A stretch of DNA of 64,000 nt from Arthrobacter sp. MYb23 (GTDB lineage Bacteria; Actinomycetota; Actinomycetes; Actinomycetales; Micrococcaceae): assembly GCF_002979775.1 (NCBI RefSeq), contig NZ_PCPR01000002.1:372001-436000 (forward strand), given 5' to 3'. This document shows, piece by piece, positions 17,065 to 26,800 of this stretch (within the stretch, counting starts at the first letter, position 1; each line of letters starts with the position of its first letter). Both the position numbers and the translations under genes were made by a program. The notes under the pieces were generated by a model that worked only from the letters and a program-made list of their open reading frames with translations, had not been told where the DNA came from and did not search any database.

Positions 17065-18522
17065 ATGACTTCCAACCCCAACAATCCGTCCAACGACGAC
17101 GAGACCCCCAAGGATCCGCTGGCAGAAATGCTCCAGAACCTGATGGGCGGCCAGGGCATGGGCAACATCGATCCCGCCGAGCTGGCCAAGGCCGCGGGAC
17201 TGCCCAACGATCCCCAGCTCCTCCAGCAGATGTTCGCCCAGGTCCAGGCAATGATGAGCTCCACCTCTGATGGTCCTGTGAACTGGCAACTCGCCCATGA
17301 GAATGCACGGCGTGTCGCTGCCGCTGGCAGCGACCCTTCAGTCAACGCCCATCAGGCAAAGGAAATCGACGAAGCGCTGAGGCTTGCAGAACTGTGGCTG
17401 GACCCGGTGACTGATCTCTCGGCCACCGGCCTGATCGGCCGGGCATGGTCGAGGGCCGAGTGGGTTGAAGCGACCCTGGGCACGTGGAAGCGCCTGACCG
17501 AACCGGTGGCCAATAGCATCGCCAATGCCCTGTCCAACGCTCTCACCCAGCAAATGCCTGAAGAAATGAAGTCCATGATGGGCGGTGCCTCGTCCATGCT
17601 GCAAAACATGGGCGGAGCAATCTTCGGCATGCAACTGGGGCAAGCCATAGGCGCACTCTCCGCCGAGGTGGTCAGCTCCACAGACATCGGCGTCCCCCTG
17701 GCGGACCTGGAAATGGCGCTGCTGCCGGCCAACGTCGCTAAATTCGGTGAAGGTCTCAGCCTCCCGGAGAACGACGTTCGACTCTTCCTTGCCGTACGCG
17801 AAGCCGCACACGCACGTTTGTTCGTCCAGGTTCCTTGGTTGCGCGGTCACCTGCTGGGAGCCATTGAGGCCTACGCCCGCGGTATTCACATCGATATGTC
17901 CCGCATTGAAGACCTCGCCCGGGACCTTGACCCGAGCAACCCCGAAGGAATTCAGGAAGCACTGTCCCAAGGCGTCTTCACACCCGAACGCACGCCGGTC
18001 CAGACAGCCGCCCTGGAGAAGCTCGAAACAGCGCTTGCACTGGTGGAAGGCTGGGTGGACGAACTCACAGCCGAGGCCACTGACAAGGTGTTGCCGTCAG
18101 CGACTGCCCTGCGCGAAACCGTCCGGCGTCGCCGCGCCACGGGCGGACCGGCCGAGCACGCGTTCTCGTCCCTTGTTGGCCTGGAACTGCGCCCCCGCAG
18201 GCTCCGGGAAGCGGCAACGCTGTGGGCCACGCTGAAGGAAGAACGGGGCATCGCCGGCCGTGACGCGATCTGGCATCACCCGGATCTCCTTCCCACAGGT
18301 GAGGACCTGGATGATCCCAAGGGCTTCTCCGAACGCCGCCGACTTGCCGAGGCAAGCGACAGCGAAGTTGATGACGCCCTGCAGAAGCTTCTGAGCGGCG
18401 GCTACGAAACCACCGACGCCAACTCGACTGAAGTTTCCGATTCCCCCGACGATACCGCGGTGAACGGATCCGGCAACGAAGGGGAAACAGGCGATAGCGA
18501 CCCCGAGGCGCCAGCCAAGTAA
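17065..18522 (+). CDS. Zinc-dependent metalloprotease, Zincin_2 family (TIGR03624-like)
   Basis: 485-aa protein of the actinobacterial Zincin_2 family, annotated only as putative hydrolase (homologue Rv3195). The likely metal site is the degenerate HExxH-like VREAAHARLF near residue 250, where the first His is replaced by Arg, so activity is inferred from family. The N-terminus is Met/Gln-rich and cytoplasmic in character, without signal peptide; the C-terminal 50 residues are acidic and low-complexity. ATG at 17065 is preceded by GGCGG. Divergent from the PDZ/Lon protease gene with a 210-nt spacer that should hold both promoters. Confidence 0.82.
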   Translation: MTSNPNNPSNDDETPKDPLAEMLQNLMGGQGMGNIDPAELAKAAGLPNDPQLLQQMFAQVQAMMSSTSDGPVNWQLAHENARRVAAAGSDPSVNAHQAKEIDEALRLAELWLDPVTDLSATGLIGRAWSRAEWVEATLGTWKRLTEPVANSIANALSNALTQQMPEEMKSMMGGASSMLQNMGGAIFGMQLGQAIGALSAEVVSSTDIGVPLADLEMALLPANVAKFGEGLSLPENDVRLFLAVREAAHARLFVQVPWLRGHLLGAIEAYARGIHIDMSRIEDLARDLDPSNPEGIQEALSQGVFTPERTPVQTAALEKLETALALVEGWVDELTAEATDKVLPSATALRETVRRRRATGGPAEHAFSSLVGLELRPRRLREAATLWATLKEERGIAGRDAIWHHPDLLPTGEDLDDPKGFSERRRLAEASDSEVDDALQKLLSGGYETTDANSTEVSDSPDDTAVNGSGNEGETGDSDPEAPAK

Positions 18523-18599
18523 CGAGGCACCCACCACGTAAGCAGCGCTCCCGGGTGTGACACTCGCGGATAAAACGCTGGTGCAACATGAACGCCGTG

Positions 18600-18629
18600 C
18601 AACGGCCGCCATCTCCATGGCGGCCGTTG
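18600..18629 (+). terminator. Intrinsic terminator after Zincin_2 gene
   Basis: Perfect 13-bp stem (18600-18612 with 18617-18629), 4-nt loop, lying 78 nt after the stop and before the convergent YgjP-like gene. The T-run is weak. Confidence 0.6.
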
Positions 18630-18678
18630 TCGGTTTATGCGCCAATGTTCACAGGGGCCGTGGTCCGTTAAAAGGCCC

Positions 18679-19344
18679 CTATTCCCGGAGCCGTTGTTTG
18701 CCATAAGGATTGGCGTCCTGGTCTGCAGCGTTCCACGCGGGATCGCCGGAAACTTCCGCATCAGGTTCCGCAGGGATACCCCGCGAAGTAGCAAAGGCAA
18801 CACCTTCAAGGAAGGCTTTTGCCCGATGGGTCTCAGGGTAGGCCTCAACCAATTTCCAGAACTCGGCGTTGTGACGCACCACCAGCAGGTGGGCCAGCTC
18901 GTGGACCAGAACGTAGTCAATGACCCATTGCGGCATGCGCTGCAGCTTGTTCGACAATCGGATGGTGCCGTCCGCAGGAGTAGCCGAACCCCACCGGGAA
19001 TTCTGGTTGGACACCCAGCGGACCGACGTCGGGACGGGCCTCCCGCCGAGGTAGGTTCGCGAGAGGTACTCGGCATGCATGGCGAGTGCTTGGTCCGTGG
19101 CCGGACGGCGCCTGCCAGCACCTGCCTGCCGCTCTCCCTGCTTCTGCAGTTTGGCCAGCATTCGCCGTACCCATTCCCGCTCCTGGGACTTGGTGAAGCT
19201 GGCAGGGATGGCGATCACGGCATTGCCGTCTTCCCAGAAAGCGGCCACGGTTCGGCGTCGCCTTGCAGACCGGCGCACAACGACTGGTGCGCCGTCGTCC
19301 GTGATGTGCGGAAAGTCGGCGTTGGAGGCGGACGGGCGGGTCAT
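18679..19344 (-). CDS. YgjP-like (DUF45) metallopeptidase domain protein
   Basis: 221-aa predicted zinc metallopeptidase of the YgjP/DUF45 group. Visible features are the SRWGSATPADGTIRLS segment typical of the family and the HELAHLLVVRHNAEFW motif, containing HExxH and the downstream His/Glu region. The ATG at 19344 overlaps the last base of the uvrD2 stop (TGATG), so it is the third coupled gene of the nudC-uvrD2 operon. In bacteria such proteins are often next to helicases or restriction genes; the substrate is unknown. Confidence 0.85.
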   Translation of the reverse strand: MTRPSASNADFPHITDDGAPVVVRRSARRRRTVAAFWEDGNAVIAIPASFTKSQEREWVRRMLAKLQKQGERQAGAGRRRPATDQALAMHAEYLSRTYLGGRPVPTSVRWVSNQNSRWGSATPADGTIRLSNKLQRMPQWVIDYVLVHELAHLLVVRHNAEFWKLVEAYPETHRAKAFLEGVAFATSRGIPAEPDAEVSGDPAWNAADQDANPYGKQRLRE

Positions 19345-21476
19345 CAGAGTTCGCTGCTCTCAGCGAGTACAGCCAGGACGGCTTCGCCATAGCGTTCGAG
19401 CTTGGATGGGCCGATCCCGGCCAAACCAGCCAGTTCTTCCAGCGATGAAGGCTTGGCCTCGGCAATGGCCGTCAGTGTAGCGTCCGTGAAGACAACATAA
19501 GCTGGAACGTCGGCCGATTGGGCCTCGTCCAGTCTCCACTGCCTCAGGGCATCGAACGTTTGCTCCTCATACGTGGGCGGGCACTGGTTACAGCGCCCCA
19601 CCTTGCGTTCGGCTCCACTGGCAAGCATGCTTCCGCAGACCTTGCACGACGCCGGGGCGGCGGCTTTCCGTCGGGTGGGACCGGTCTTGCTGCGCGCATT
19701 GGCCGATGCCACGGAATTGGGGCGAAGTCCGTCCAGGAAACGGGACGGCTTGCGGTTGGCCCGGCCGCCCGGTGTTCGGGCTGTGGACCAAGAGAGATTC
19801 AAGTGCTCGCGTGCCCGCGTGATCCCGACGTACAGCAACCTGCGTTCTTCGTCCAAATCCTCGGGGGTGTCGGCAAAGGAAATGGGCATGAGGCCTTCGC
19901 TGAGGCCCACAAGGAACACTGCATCCCATTCCAGGCCCTTTGCTGCGTGAAGGGAGGCAAGAGTGACACCTTGAACAGTGGGGGCGTGTTGCGCGACAGA
20001 GCGCTCCTGCAGTTCGTTGACGAACTCAGCCAAAGTGAAGGACTCCCCACGGCTGACTGCAAGCTCATCAGCCAAGGCGACCAAAGCTGCCAAGGATTCC
20101 CACCGCTCACGCAGGGCTCCCCCGCTGTGCGGGGCGGCATCCGTGTAACCGAGTGACGCAACGATGTCCCGGACGATCTGCCCTAGTGATTCCTGAGATC
20201 CCTCAGCAACGGCGCGGGTTGCCGCCCGCAGTTGGAGGATGGCATCGCGGACTTCCTTGCGCGCAAAGAACCGCTCGCCTCCCCGGAGCTGGTAGCCAAT
20301 GCCCGCGGAAGCCAGCGCTTGCTCGTACGCTTCAGACTGGCCGTTGGTTCTGAACAGGATGGCGATCTCGCTGGCCTTGACGCCGGCGTTGAGAAGTTCC
20401 TGAATTCTGCCGGCCACAACGGCTGCCTCCGCCTCGTCATCCGGGCACTCCATGAAGCGTGGCTCCGGACCTGAAGGCCGTTGGGCGACGAGCTTGAGTG
20501 GCGATGCCCACGCCGCATCTGCCACCGGGCCGCCGCTTCGGCGGGAGCCCAGGAGGTCGTTGGCCAACTTCACCACTTGCGGAGTAGACCGGTAATCGCG
20601 AATGAGCTTGACGACTGTGGCTTCAGGGAACTGTGCTTTGAACCCCAGAAGATGCTTGGGTGAAGCTCCAGTAAAGGAGTAGATGGTCTGGCTGGCATCG
20701 CCCACCACGCACAACTCGTTCCGCCCCCCGAGCCACAAATCCAGCAGCCGTTGTTGCAGTGGCGAAACGTCCTGGTACTCGTCCACCACGAAGTGGCGGT
20801 ATTGTTCCCTGACTGTTGCCGCAACCTTAGGATCCTCTTGAAGGATCCCGACGGTGATGAGCAGGACGTCTTCAAAGTCGATGACGTTGCGGTCGGTTTT
20901 GATGTCTTCATATGCCTGGAACACCCTGGAAACCGCAGTGAGATCGAACCCTCCGGGGGTTCCACGGCCTTGGGCATTCTCCAGGTAATTGGCTGGGGTC
21001 AGCATGGACACCTTGGCCCACTCGATCTCCGCCGCCAGATCCCTGATGGATGCACGGTCAGTGCTAAGGCGGAGCCTGCGCGAAGCTTCGGCGATCATGT
21101 TGGCTTTATGGTCCAGCAGGCTGGGCAAAGTGCCCCCGATTGCCTGCGGCCAAAAGAATTGCAACTGCCTCAAGGCCGCGGCATGGAAGGTGCGTGCTTG
21201 CACACTGGCAACGCCAAGATCGCGGAGCCGGCTTCGCATCTCGGCGGCGGCCCGGGACGTAAATGTCACGGCCAGCAGCCTCTGGGGACTGTATACGCCG
21301 GAATGAACTCCATAAGCGATGCGATGAGTGATGGCACGTGTCTTTCCCGTGCCTGCCCCTGCGAGGACACACATGGGCCCCGTTAGGGTACTTGCAACTT
21401 CCCGCTGTTCTTCATCCAGGCCACCGAGGATACGCTCCTCAAGTGAGACGCCGGCGTCGAACATCTCTTCGGTCAC
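19344..21476 (-). CDS. uvrD2: ATP-dependent DNA helicase UvrD2
   Basis: Superfamily 1A 3'-5' DNA helicase. The 710-aa protein has Walker A (LAGAGTGKT), motif II VVDEYQD, the later UvrD motifs (VTLASLHAAKGLEWD), then a tetracysteine segment (CKVCGS and CNQCPP, about residues 615-640) and a C-terminal HRDC domain; the tetracysteine-plus-HRDC arrangement is diagnostic of actinobacterial UvrD2. I use the GTG at 21476, which overlaps the nudC stop (GTGA); a TTG at 21509 would extend into nudC. Follows nudC as in mycobacteria. Confidence 0.94.
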   Translation of the reverse strand: MTEEMFDAGVSLEERILGGLDEEQREVASTLTGPMCVLAGAGTGKTRAITHRIAYGVHSGVYSPQRLLAVTFTSRAAAEMRSRLRDLGVASVQARTFHAAALRQLQFFWPQAIGGTLPSLLDHKANMIAEASRRLRLSTDRASIRDLAAEIEWAKVSMLTPANYLENAQGRGTPGGFDLTAVSRVFQAYEDIKTDRNVIDFEDVLLITVGILQEDPKVAATVREQYRHFVVDEYQDVSPLQQRLLDLWLGGRNELCVVGDASQTIYSFTGASPKHLLGFKAQFPEATVVKLIRDYRSTPQVVKLANDLLGSRRSGGPVADAAWASPLKLVAQRPSGPEPRFMECPDDEAEAAVVAGRIQELLNAGVKASEIAILFRTNGQSEAYEQALASAGIGYQLRGGERFFARKEVRDAILQLRAATRAVAEGSQESLGQIVRDIVASLGYTDAAPHSGGALRERWESLAALVALADELAVSRGESFTLAEFVNELQERSVAQHAPTVQGVTLASLHAAKGLEWDAVFLVGLSEGLMPISFADTPEDLDEERRLLYVGITRAREHLNLSWSTARTPGGRANRKPSRFLDGLRPNSVASANARSKTGPTRRKAAAPASCKVCGSMLASGAERKVGRCNQCPPTYEEQTFDALRQWRLDEAQSADVPAYVVFTDATLTAIAEAKPSSLEELAGLAGIGPSKLERYGEAVLAVLAESSEL

Positions 21477-22462
21477 GGCTGGAGGTCTTCGATGACGCCG
21501 CCGTACCAATGCTCAATCAATGAACGCGCAATGGACAAGCGCGTTGAAATGGTGATCTCGCCGCTCAGGACGGCATCCTGCAGTTCCTCGCGACTGAACC
21601 ACCGTGCACGGGTAACCTCCACGCCGTCGGGCCGCGCCACGGCGTCGTCCGTCTTGGCGGTGAATCCCAACATGAGAGAAGCAGGGAAGGGCCAGGACTG
21701 GGATCCGAGGTACTGGCAGGCAGTCACACGAACGCCCACTTCTTCCCCAATTTCCCTCACCACGGCCTGTTCCAGAGACTCGCCGGGCTCAACGAATCCT
21801 GCGAGCGTGGAATAATTTTTGGCGTCGAGGGGCCCGCCGCCGCCGAGCAAGAGCCGGCCATCGGGGCCTACTACCGTGACAATGATGGCCGGATCCGTCC
21901 GCGGATAATGTTCTGAGTTGTCCTTTGGACAACGACGAACCCATCCCCCGGCCTCGATGTCCGTGGGCGTGCCGCATTGCGGGCAATGCGTGTGGGTGGA
22001 GTGCCAATTGGAGATTGCACTGGCCTCGATAAACAAAGCCGTGTCCTTGGCGTCAAGACGCGCCGCGACGTCCCGGAAGCCTGCCCACTCAGCATCCATC
22101 GGCACCGTGGCCGTGCCGGGAGCCGGCTGCTCCGGAACCGTGAACAACACAATGGGCGTGCCCTCCGGCAACGAAGACGATGTCAAGGTGGTGCCCAGGT
22201 AGATGGCGGCAACAGCACCGGCACCTGACCCGTCAAGAGCGTTCCAGAGCGGAGCGGCGTCCCCGAACCACAAACCGTCAGCGGTCACCAGTGCTTTGCG
22301 CTGCGAAATGACCATGGCCTTGGCCGAACCGGAGGCGATAAGCTCCTCAACCATTCCGGGCTTCATGCGGATGCCCGAGCCGCGATCCACCATGGCAGGG
22401 CGAACGGGAAGAACAGTCTCCATCAGGTGGTTGGCAAGCGCCGGCGACTCCGTATAACTCAT
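21473..22462 (-). CDS. nudC: NAD(+)/NADH diphosphatase NudC
   Basis: Hydrolyses NADH/NAD to NMN(H) and AMP and can remove NAD caps from RNA. The 329-aa protein has a zinc-ribbon region (CPQCG and RRCPKD; the fourth cysteine position is Asp, as in mycobacterial NudC to my recollection), the YPRTDPAII segment and a complete Nudix box (GFVEPGESLEQAVVREIGEE, then VG). The ATG at 22462 is supported by a TACGGT -10 box ending 6 nt upstream and no ribosome-binding site, i.e. a leaderless start; an in-frame start at 22573 is unlikely. First gene of nudC-uvrD2-ygjP-like. Confidence 0.93.
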   Translation of the reverse strand: MSYTESPALANHLMETVLPVRPAMVDRGSGIRMKPGMVEELIASGSAKAMVISQRKALVTADGLWFGDAAPLWNALDGSGAGAVAAIYLGTTLTSSSLPEGTPIVLFTVPEQPAPGTATVPMDAEWAGFRDVAARLDAKDTALFIEASAISNWHSTHTHCPQCGTPTDIEAGGWVRRCPKDNSEHYPRTDPAIIVTVVGPDGRLLLGGGGPLDAKNYSTLAGFVEPGESLEQAVVREIGEEVGVRVTACQYLGSQSWPFPASLMLGFTAKTDDAVARPDGVEVTRARWFSREELQDAVLSGEITISTRLSIARSLIEHWYGGVIEDLQP

Positions 22463-22468
22463 GTCTCT

Positions 22469-22474
22469 ACCGTA
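22469..22474 (-). promoter_or_regulatory. -10 element of nudC (leaderless)
   Basis: TACGGT on the minus strand, 6 nt before the nudC ATG. No Shine-Dalgarno sequence fits between. Confidence 0.55.
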
Positions 22475-22643
22475 CTGACTCGTACCGACAAAAAACATTT
22501 GGAAAGGTCCCCTGCTGTGGACACCTTCCCAGGACGTTCCCAGTTTTAGCATCAATGCCGGGTTTTGCTCCATATTTCCTGCGCATTTGCTGCGGATCTG
22601 AAGACTCGCCGCACTGCATCATGGCCACAGGCCGCAGTCAATC

Positions 22644-22649
22644 TACCGT
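22644..22649 (+). promoter_or_regulatory. -10 element of the APH-fold gene (leaderless)
   Basis: TACCGT, 7 nt before the GTG at 22657. Together with the nudC element it makes the pair a divergent, head-to-head leaderless arrangement. Confidence 0.5.
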
Positions 22650-22656
22650 GGAGAAG

Positions 22657-23802
22657 GTGAGAAGAACACCGCTCGAACTGGCCGCCATAGCAACCGCGGC
22701 GGTGCCCGGCCTGGCGCCGACGGCCGCAGCCTATTCCCCCGACGACGACGCCGACTTCGACTCAGCGTTGCTGCTGGATGCGGAAGGCAAACGCTGGCGG
22801 GTCCGTTCACCGCGCCATCCGGAAGCCAGCACCCGGCTTGAAACCGAGTTCATGGTGTTGCGGGCTTTTGCGCCGGCAATCCGTGCCGAGCTGCCTTTCC
22901 ATGTGCCCACCATCGCCGGTACAGTGCGGCAAGGTGCACTGACGACGTTCGTCTACGCGCATCTGCAGGGCTCCACGCTCTCCATCGAAGAACTGTCCGC
23001 CGGAAGTTCCGCCTTGGCCCGGGAAGTGGGCACAGCTTTGGCAGCCATTCATGACCTGCCACTGCCCCTGGTCATTAATGCAGATCTTCCCAGCTACTCG
23101 GCCAACGAATTCCGGCAACGTAAACTCAACGAGCTGGACCAAGCAGCTACCACTGGCAAGATTCCGGCCACCCTCCTGCGTCGCTGGGAGCACGCCCTGG
23201 AAGACGTCGCCCTGTGGCGCTTCAACCCCTCAGTGGTCCACGGCGACCTTCACGAAGACAACCTGATGGTGCAGGACGACACTGTGACAGCCCTGACAGG
23301 CTGGACGGACCTGCGGATCGGTGATCCTGCGGACGACTTCGCCTGGCTGGTGGCGTCCAACGAAGCATCATTCGTTGAGGCCGTGCTAAGCCACTACACC
23401 CAGACGCGCCGCGATGCCCCTGACGCCCACCTCCTCCGCCGGGCGGCGCTGCTGGCCGAGTTTGCCCTTGCCCAATATTTGGTCAAGGCCATGGCGGCAG
23501 GGCACCAGAGCATGACCGCAGAAGCAGAAGCCATGCTCCAGACACTCGCCGACGACATCGACGAGCAGCTACGCCGCGATGAAGAAGCCGCGCACACCGC
23601 TGAGCAAGAGGCAGCCTCGCTGGCGGTTTCGGCTTCACCGGCCGACATTCCCGCCGTCAGTGTCGTTGCGATTCCCCTTCCGGATGAGCCTGAGAGCTCC
23701 GTGGAGACGGACGCCGGCGAAACCTCAGGCTATGACGACACCTCCACTGCCGCTATCAGCGTGGTCAGCGTGACGCCGCTTCGCCCGGCCGAACGTTCCT
23801 GA
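22657..23802 (+). CDS. Aminoglycoside phosphotransferase (APH)-fold protein with altered DFG-like motif
   Basis: 381-aa protein of the APH/choline-kinase fold. The N-lobe spans about residues 1-120, the catalytic loop reads VHGDLHEDNL (canonical HGDxxxxN), and the next motif is TGWTDLRIGDPADDFAWL. In active Mph/APH enzymes the first part reads IDW or IDF, with Asp binding metal; here it is Gly. The C-terminal 70 residues are acidic and low-complexity. GTG at 22657 gives an N-terminus MRRTPLELAAIATAAVPG and follows a TACCGT box; ATG at 22621 is the alternative. Sits between nudC and adnB. The substrate is unknown; I do not infer antibiotic resistance. Confidence 0.8.
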   Translation: MRRTPLELAAIATAAVPGLAPTAAAYSPDDDADFDSALLLDAEGKRWRVRSPRHPEASTRLETEFMVLRAFAPAIRAELPFHVPTIAGTVRQGALTTFVYAHLQGSTLSIEELSAGSSALAREVGTALAAIHDLPLPLVINADLPSYSANEFRQRKLNELDQAATTGKIPATLLRRWEHALEDVALWRFNPSVVHGDLHEDNLMVQDDTVTALTGWTDLRIGDPADDFAWLVASNEASFVEAVLSHYTQTRRDAPDAHLLRRAALLAEFALAQYLVKAMAAGHQSMTAEAEAMLQTLADDIDEQLRRDEEAAHTAEQEAASLAVSASPADIPAVSVVAIPLPDEPESSVETDAGETSGYDDTSTAAISVVSVTPLRPAERS

Positions 23803-23822
23803 GTTTCCGGGACGTCGCTTCT

Positions 23823-26800
23823 TCAGCTGCTGCTCTTCAAGGCCCTCTCAATAATCAGTTCCAACTCCTCGGCGCTGCCAAGATCGTGCGGGCGCACGAA
23901 GGCGTCATCTGCCACGTAGTAAAAGGCTGCACTGACATCCTCAAGGGGAACGTCCTTGAGTCGGGCCCACGCAAGCCGGTAGACAGCCAGCTGAACCGCG
24001 CGGGTTGCCAGTTGTCGACCTGCAGGGCGGCGGCCGGTCTTCCAGTCGATGAGTTGCCAGCGTCCGTCGGCATCACGGAATACGGCATCAATGCGCCCAC
24101 GGACCACGACGTCGCCAATCCGGGTTTCCACAGGCACCTCGACAAATGCGGGAGCACGGTGGGCCCACTCGGACTCCTTGAAGGCGGCCACCATGTCCTC
24201 CAGGCCGTACGCCTCGTCGATGTGGGAGTCCGAACCCGGCGCTTCATCAAGGTCCAACATGCCTGTTGTGCCGAAGTACTCCTCCACCCATGCATGGAAG
24301 GCCGTACCTTTTCGGGCAGAAATGCCCGGTTCACGGGGAACGGGCCTGCGCAGCTGGGACAGTACGGCCCCGGGGTCAGCGCCCAGGTCCACGAAAAGTG
24401 ACGCGGAGATATGGCTGGGCAGGTGGACATCCTGAACGGTCTTGAGTTGGCGCTGCCGATCCAGCAGAAGTTCTGCCTCCTGGGTCCATTTCGCTGCCGC
24501 ACCTGTCAGGTCAGGTGAGGGTTCTGCGTTGGATTCCTCGATATATCCGCGGACAATGGCCGCAGCCTGATCCATGGCCAGCCTTCTGCCGGGAGTCAGC
24601 CTCAGGCGGGCACCGGTCCGTGGGTCCGAAGGCCCCTCCAGTGGGTCGTAAGGAAATTGAGCAAACTCGAGCACCGCGGTCAACGGACTTTCCTCGGGCA
24701 AGACCTCCTCTGCCACCGATTCAGCGTGCACCTCCGCAGCTCCGCCTGACGGCGTATTGCCGGCCGGCTGCGTCCGGCCGGCGTCTTCTGCTGATGGAGC
24801 AACGCCGGCAAGCGGAGCAAGCTCGGAGAGGAAGGAAGACATGCCGGCCATTCCCGATCGCGAGCCATTCCAAGCAGCGCTGGAAGCCCACAGAACAAAC
24901 TTCGCCCGGGTATAGGCAACATAGGCGAGCCTCCTTTCCTCAGCCTCGCCGTGATGCTGGACCTCGGATTTGAAATTCTTCTCGGCATCCAGCCATCCCT
25001 TTTGGTCCGGCTGATCGAGGTCCCACTGGGGAAGATCGGCACGATCTCCCCGCAAAGGCCATGGCAAGGCTGCAGCGCCCGTGCTCCACCTCGAATCCCT
25101 GCTGCTGGGGAATGAACCGGCGTTGAGTCCGGGGACAAAGACGACATCCCATTCCAAACCTTTGGAAGCGTGGACAGTCAGCAATTGCACCGCCTCCCGG
25201 TTGGTCTCAACGGGGGCCACATCCAAGCCGCCTTCCTCGGAGGCCGCAGCTTCCAGCCACGACAAAAACGCCAGCAGATCAATGCGCTGTGATGTCTGCA
25301 GGAACCCTGCCGCCGCATCCTGGAAGGCATCCAGGTTGCGGCGGGCTTGGTGAATGCTGATTCCCGGTTTGGCGGCGACCTCAATGTCCAGGAGCATGGC
25401 ACGTTCCACCTCGCCAAGAAGTGTGGTGAGGTCGTCCCCGATGTAGCTCCTGAGCGAGCGAAGCTCCGAGGCAAGGCTGGTCAGCCGTTGCAGGGCGGCA
25501 GCACTCAGACTCCTCCCATGGCCGGAAGTCCAGCCAGGCCGGGGAAGGAAGTCCAGGGCCTCCACGAGGCTTGCGGCATCCGTGATGTCACTTTCAACCA
25601 CGGCCTTTGCGGGTTCCTCGTTGTCTTCGAAGGACTCATGGGGCCCTTCCGGGGCCGAACGGCGACGCGCCAGGAAGCGGGACCAGTCGCTGAAAGCCAT
25701 CAAGTCCGCCGGACCAATCCGCCACCGCGCACCCGCCAACAACCTCATCAGCGCATCAGAACGTCCTGGATCAGAAAGAACCCGCAACGTGGCCACCAGA
25801 TCCACGATCTCAGGCGTGTCCAGCAATCCGCCCAGTCCAACGATCTCGTAAGGAATACCCTGGAGCTCGAACTCGCGGCGGAGGCATTCCATCTGCGCCC
25901 GGCGCCGGCACAGGACAGCCATGGTGGGTTGGACAGCGGTGCCATCGTTCTCTTCCTCAAAAACCGTCTTCTGGTACCGGCGGACATCGCGGGCTATGAC
26001 GGCGGCCTCGTCTTCATCGGTACCGAACCGGGCGATCACCACACGTCCGTCCACGGCAGCTGGGCTGGGAACCAACGCGGGAACGGAGACACTACTGGCT
26101 GTCTCCCTCTCCCCTGCAGGCCCATCCAATGCCGCCGCCCGGTTCAAGGGCGCCGCAATGGTGTTGGCTGCTTGGAGGATGTTCCTGCCATTCCGCCAGG
26201 CAGTGGTCAGGTAGGAAGTGGGGGCTACGGAATAGGACATATCGTCAGTGGAGGCGTCCGCGTGCCGCACGGGAAACTCCTGCACAAAGTTGAAGAGTTG
26301 GCCTGCTGAAGCGCCACGGAACCCATAAATCGACTGGTTGGGGTCACCCACAGCAGTAACGGCGTGGCCCTGGCCGAAAAGACGTGAGAACAGGACGAGC
26401 TGTGCGTGGGACGTGTCCTGGAATTCATCCAGGAGTACCACCTTGTAGCGGGCGCGTTCAGTAGTGGCAGCAAGGGGGATGTCACTGGCAATGCGTGCCG
26501 CCAATGCCACGAGGTCGCCGAAATCCAGGACACCGCGTTGACGTTTCGCCTCTTGGTAGCGAACCACCATGTCGGCCACGCTGGCGCGGGTCCGGAGCAT
26601 GGCCGCGAGGTCTCCCGCAGCCTGGCTGGGATTCTTCTTGGCCCCGGCTACGTAGGGAAGCTGGTCAAAGGTCTCAACGCGTTCCAGAATCCACTCCCGT
26701 ACCTCCCCCGGATCCTGAAGGTGCTCGGCGCACTCCCCTGCCAGCTGAATGACCGCATTGACAAGCGTGGATTTGGCGGCTGTGAAGTGTTCGTAGTCGC

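Noticed and set aside
22657..23802. Antibiotic-resistance kinase call for the APH-fold gene
   Set aside because: The fold is shared by many substrates, the DFG-like Asp is missing, and the context is DNA repair, so a resistance label is not supported.
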